From Actinomycetota bacterium (GTDB lineage Bacteria > Actinomycetota > Acidimicrobiia > Acidimicrobiales > Ilumatobacteraceae): DNA of 64,000 nt. Below are positions 62,928 through 64,000 of the stretch, piece by piece. The notes below the pieces were generated by a model that was given only the letters and a program-made list of their open reading frames with translations, made no database searches and was not told the origin of the DNA. A program made the position numbers and the translations under genes. Each line of letters starts with the position of its first letter. The first letter of the stretch is position 1. The stretch is from contig JAUSLV010000027.1 in assembly GCA_030645495.1 (NCBI GenBank), forward strand, positions 62,001 to 126,000. Reading direction: 5' to 3'.

Positions 62928-64000
62928 TCAGCGGCCAGCGGCCTTCAACGCCGCGATCGCGTCGTCGGCCAGCAGGTCGACCACCACCGCGACCGGTTGC
63001 TTCGGGCCGGTGACGGCCTTCAGCGCGGCGCCACCCGACGCGGCAGCGGGCAGGCCGGTGGTGAGCACGCCGTAGCGCGCACCAGGGTCGACCGAGTGCA
63101 CGACGGCGCCCTTGGCGATGGCCCGCCACAACAGCTCGGCGCGCTGCGCGCCCGGCCGGTTGGAGGTGCGCCCGCCCACCACCTCGAACCACCAGCGGCG
63201 GCCCTTGCGATCCAGCGCCGACAGTGTGGGCTGCACGCCCTGCACCACCTTGGCCTTATCCGTGACGGCGGTGAACCCGGCGTCGGTCAGGGCGCGACGA
63301 GCCAGCTCCTTCGCCGCCCATCCACCGACCAGCGGCTCGGTGACGCGCCCGTCGCCGGCAGCCAGGTGCACCTGGGGCAGCACGTGCTCACGAGCGACGC
63401 GGGCACTCGCTGCGGCCGCGTAGCCGGCGTCGGTGTCGTAGCCGATGAAGTGGCGGCCGGTGCGCTTCGCCGCGACCGCAGTGGTGCCCGAACCCATGAA
63501 CGGATCGAGCACCAGCTCGCCTTCGTACGTGTTCATGTGGATCAGCCGCTCGGGCAACGCGATCGGGAACGGCGCCGGGTGGCCCACACGGGCCGCACTC
63601 TCCGGCGGAATCTCCCACACATCCACCGTGGCTTCCATGAACTCGTCGCGGCTCATCGTGCTGACCGACGGCAGCCCCCGACGAGCCCGCTCGCGCACGT
63701 CGATGGCGCGATCGAAGCGGCCATTCGAGGCGATGATCACCCGCTCGCTGAGGTCGCGCAGCACGGGGTTGGCCGGGCGCTGGAAGCTGCCCCACGCGCA
63801 GTTGCCCGCGGCGCCGCGCTGCTTCACCCACACGATCTCGCCGCGCAGCAACAGCAGCAGTTCGTCCTGCAGGATCGTGGTGACATCGGCGGCCAGTGAA
63901 CGGTAAGGGCGGCGGCCGAGGTTGGCCACGTTCACCGCGATACGCCCGCCGGGTTGCAGCACGCGCACGCACTCGGCGAACACGTCGCGCAGCATCAGCA
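62928..64000 (-). CDS. DNA methyltransferase (N4-cytosine/N6-adenine type), 5' end outside window
   Basis: The C-terminal 357 residues of a beta-type amino-methyltransferase. The frame is open to the window edge, and an internal ATG (63995) is not the start. The SAM-binding motif 'LDPFMGSGTTAVAAKRTGRHFIGYD' (key features F-x-G-x-G and the acidic D at the end) is followed by a long C-terminal domain of uncertain role ('PLVGGWAAKELARRALTDAG', 'RRWWFEVVGG'). The catalytic DPPY/SPPY motif must lie just beyond the edge. No restriction enzyme gene is seen inside the window. It could be a solitary methyltransferase or part of a system outside it. Confidence 0.85.
   Translation of the reverse strand, partial: LMLRDVFAECVRVLQPGGRIAVNVANLGRRPYRSLAADVTTILQDELLLLLRGEIVWVKQRGAAGNCAWGSFQRPANPVLRDLSERVIIASNGRFDRAIDVRERARRGLPSVSTMSRDEFMEATVDVWEIPPESAARVGHPAPFPIALPERLIHMNTYEGELVLDPFMGSGTTAVAAKRTGRHFIGYDTDAGYAAAASARVAREHVLPQVHLAAGDGRVTEPLVGGWAAKELARRALTDAGFTAVTDKAKVVQGVQPTLSALDRKGRRWWFEVVGGRTSNRPGAQRAELLWRAIAKGAVVHSVDPGARYGVLTTGLPAAASGGAALKAVTGPKQPVAVVVDLLADDAIAALKAAGR

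Overview
The window is high-GC DNA packed with short-spaced genes on both strands. Starts are a mix of ATG and GTG, 4-bp GTGA/ATGA overlaps are common, and many genes look leaderless. Gene content suggests an actinobacterium, probably of the Acidimicrobiia (Ilumatobacter-like): triple 'R-L-x-D-T-R' exported repeats, a group 3b [NiFe] hydrogenase, a CtpE-like Ca2+ ATPase, mycothiol-type DinB proteins, WYL regulators, DUF3052 and DUF4916. That placement is inference; the window has no rRNA.

Layout. 1-1.8 kb: the end of a cell-envelope glycosyltransferase and a membrane protein that looks truncated. 1.8-7.7 kb: a cell-surface HExxH/PKD metalloprotease, HtpX, and an exported sortase fused to three repeat domains, with two identical operator-like palindromes between the last two. 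7.9-11.1 kb: acyl-CoA genes (enoyl-CoA hydratase family, CaiB/BaiF CoA-transferase) around a glycosyltransferase; both acyl-CoA genes have a similar TTGAC-N6-GTCA dyad upstream. 11.1-22.8 kb: hydrogenase region. A glutathione peroxidase gene has an in-frame UGA exactly at the catalytic selenocysteine position and a SECIS-like hairpin, and its stop overlaps the start of hypF, followed by hypC, hypD and hypE. Across a convergent WD40-like gene lie the structural genes on the minus strand: hyhB, a cyclic-nucleotide-binding protein, hyhG, hyhS, hyhL and the maturation protease. 22.8-31.4 kb: coaE, a CtpE-like ATPase, an SDR, an M23 peptidase, a fatty-acid/sterol hydroxylase, and an ECF sigma factor/membrane protein/ABC ATPase operon. 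31.4-33.3 kb: a small lipoprotein gene between two copies of a palindromic repeat, then an SRPBCC protein and an ArsR repressor with its probable operator. 33.3-41.8 kb: one long minus-strand run with a NarL-type two-component system, a MacB-like ABC exporter with two paralogous FtsX permeases, a PPOX protein and DUF3052. 41.8-50.6 kb: a class III cyclase/ATPase regulator, a Nei-type glycosylase, a secreted subtilase, a Nudix-like protein, and a WYL regulator divergent to a DinB-type enzyme. 50.8-56.7 kb: a DinB protein, sucD-sucC-B12-binding subunit (succinyl-CoA node), a Tat-lipoprotein serpin, and a flavodoxin-like protein. 56.7-64 kb: a PcrA/UvrD helicase gene interrupted by a 350-residue intein, a CLC-F-type channel, a DUF445 protein, a small zinc-binding protein, and a DNA methyltransferase cut by the window edge.

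The strongest unusual signals are the selenocysteine glutathione peroxidase translationally coupled to the hydrogenase maturation genes, the helicase intein whose endonuclease region lacks an obvious LAGLIDADG motif and resembles GIY-YIG, and the sortase/repeat fusion. I saw no CRISPR array, rRNA, tRNA or transposase.
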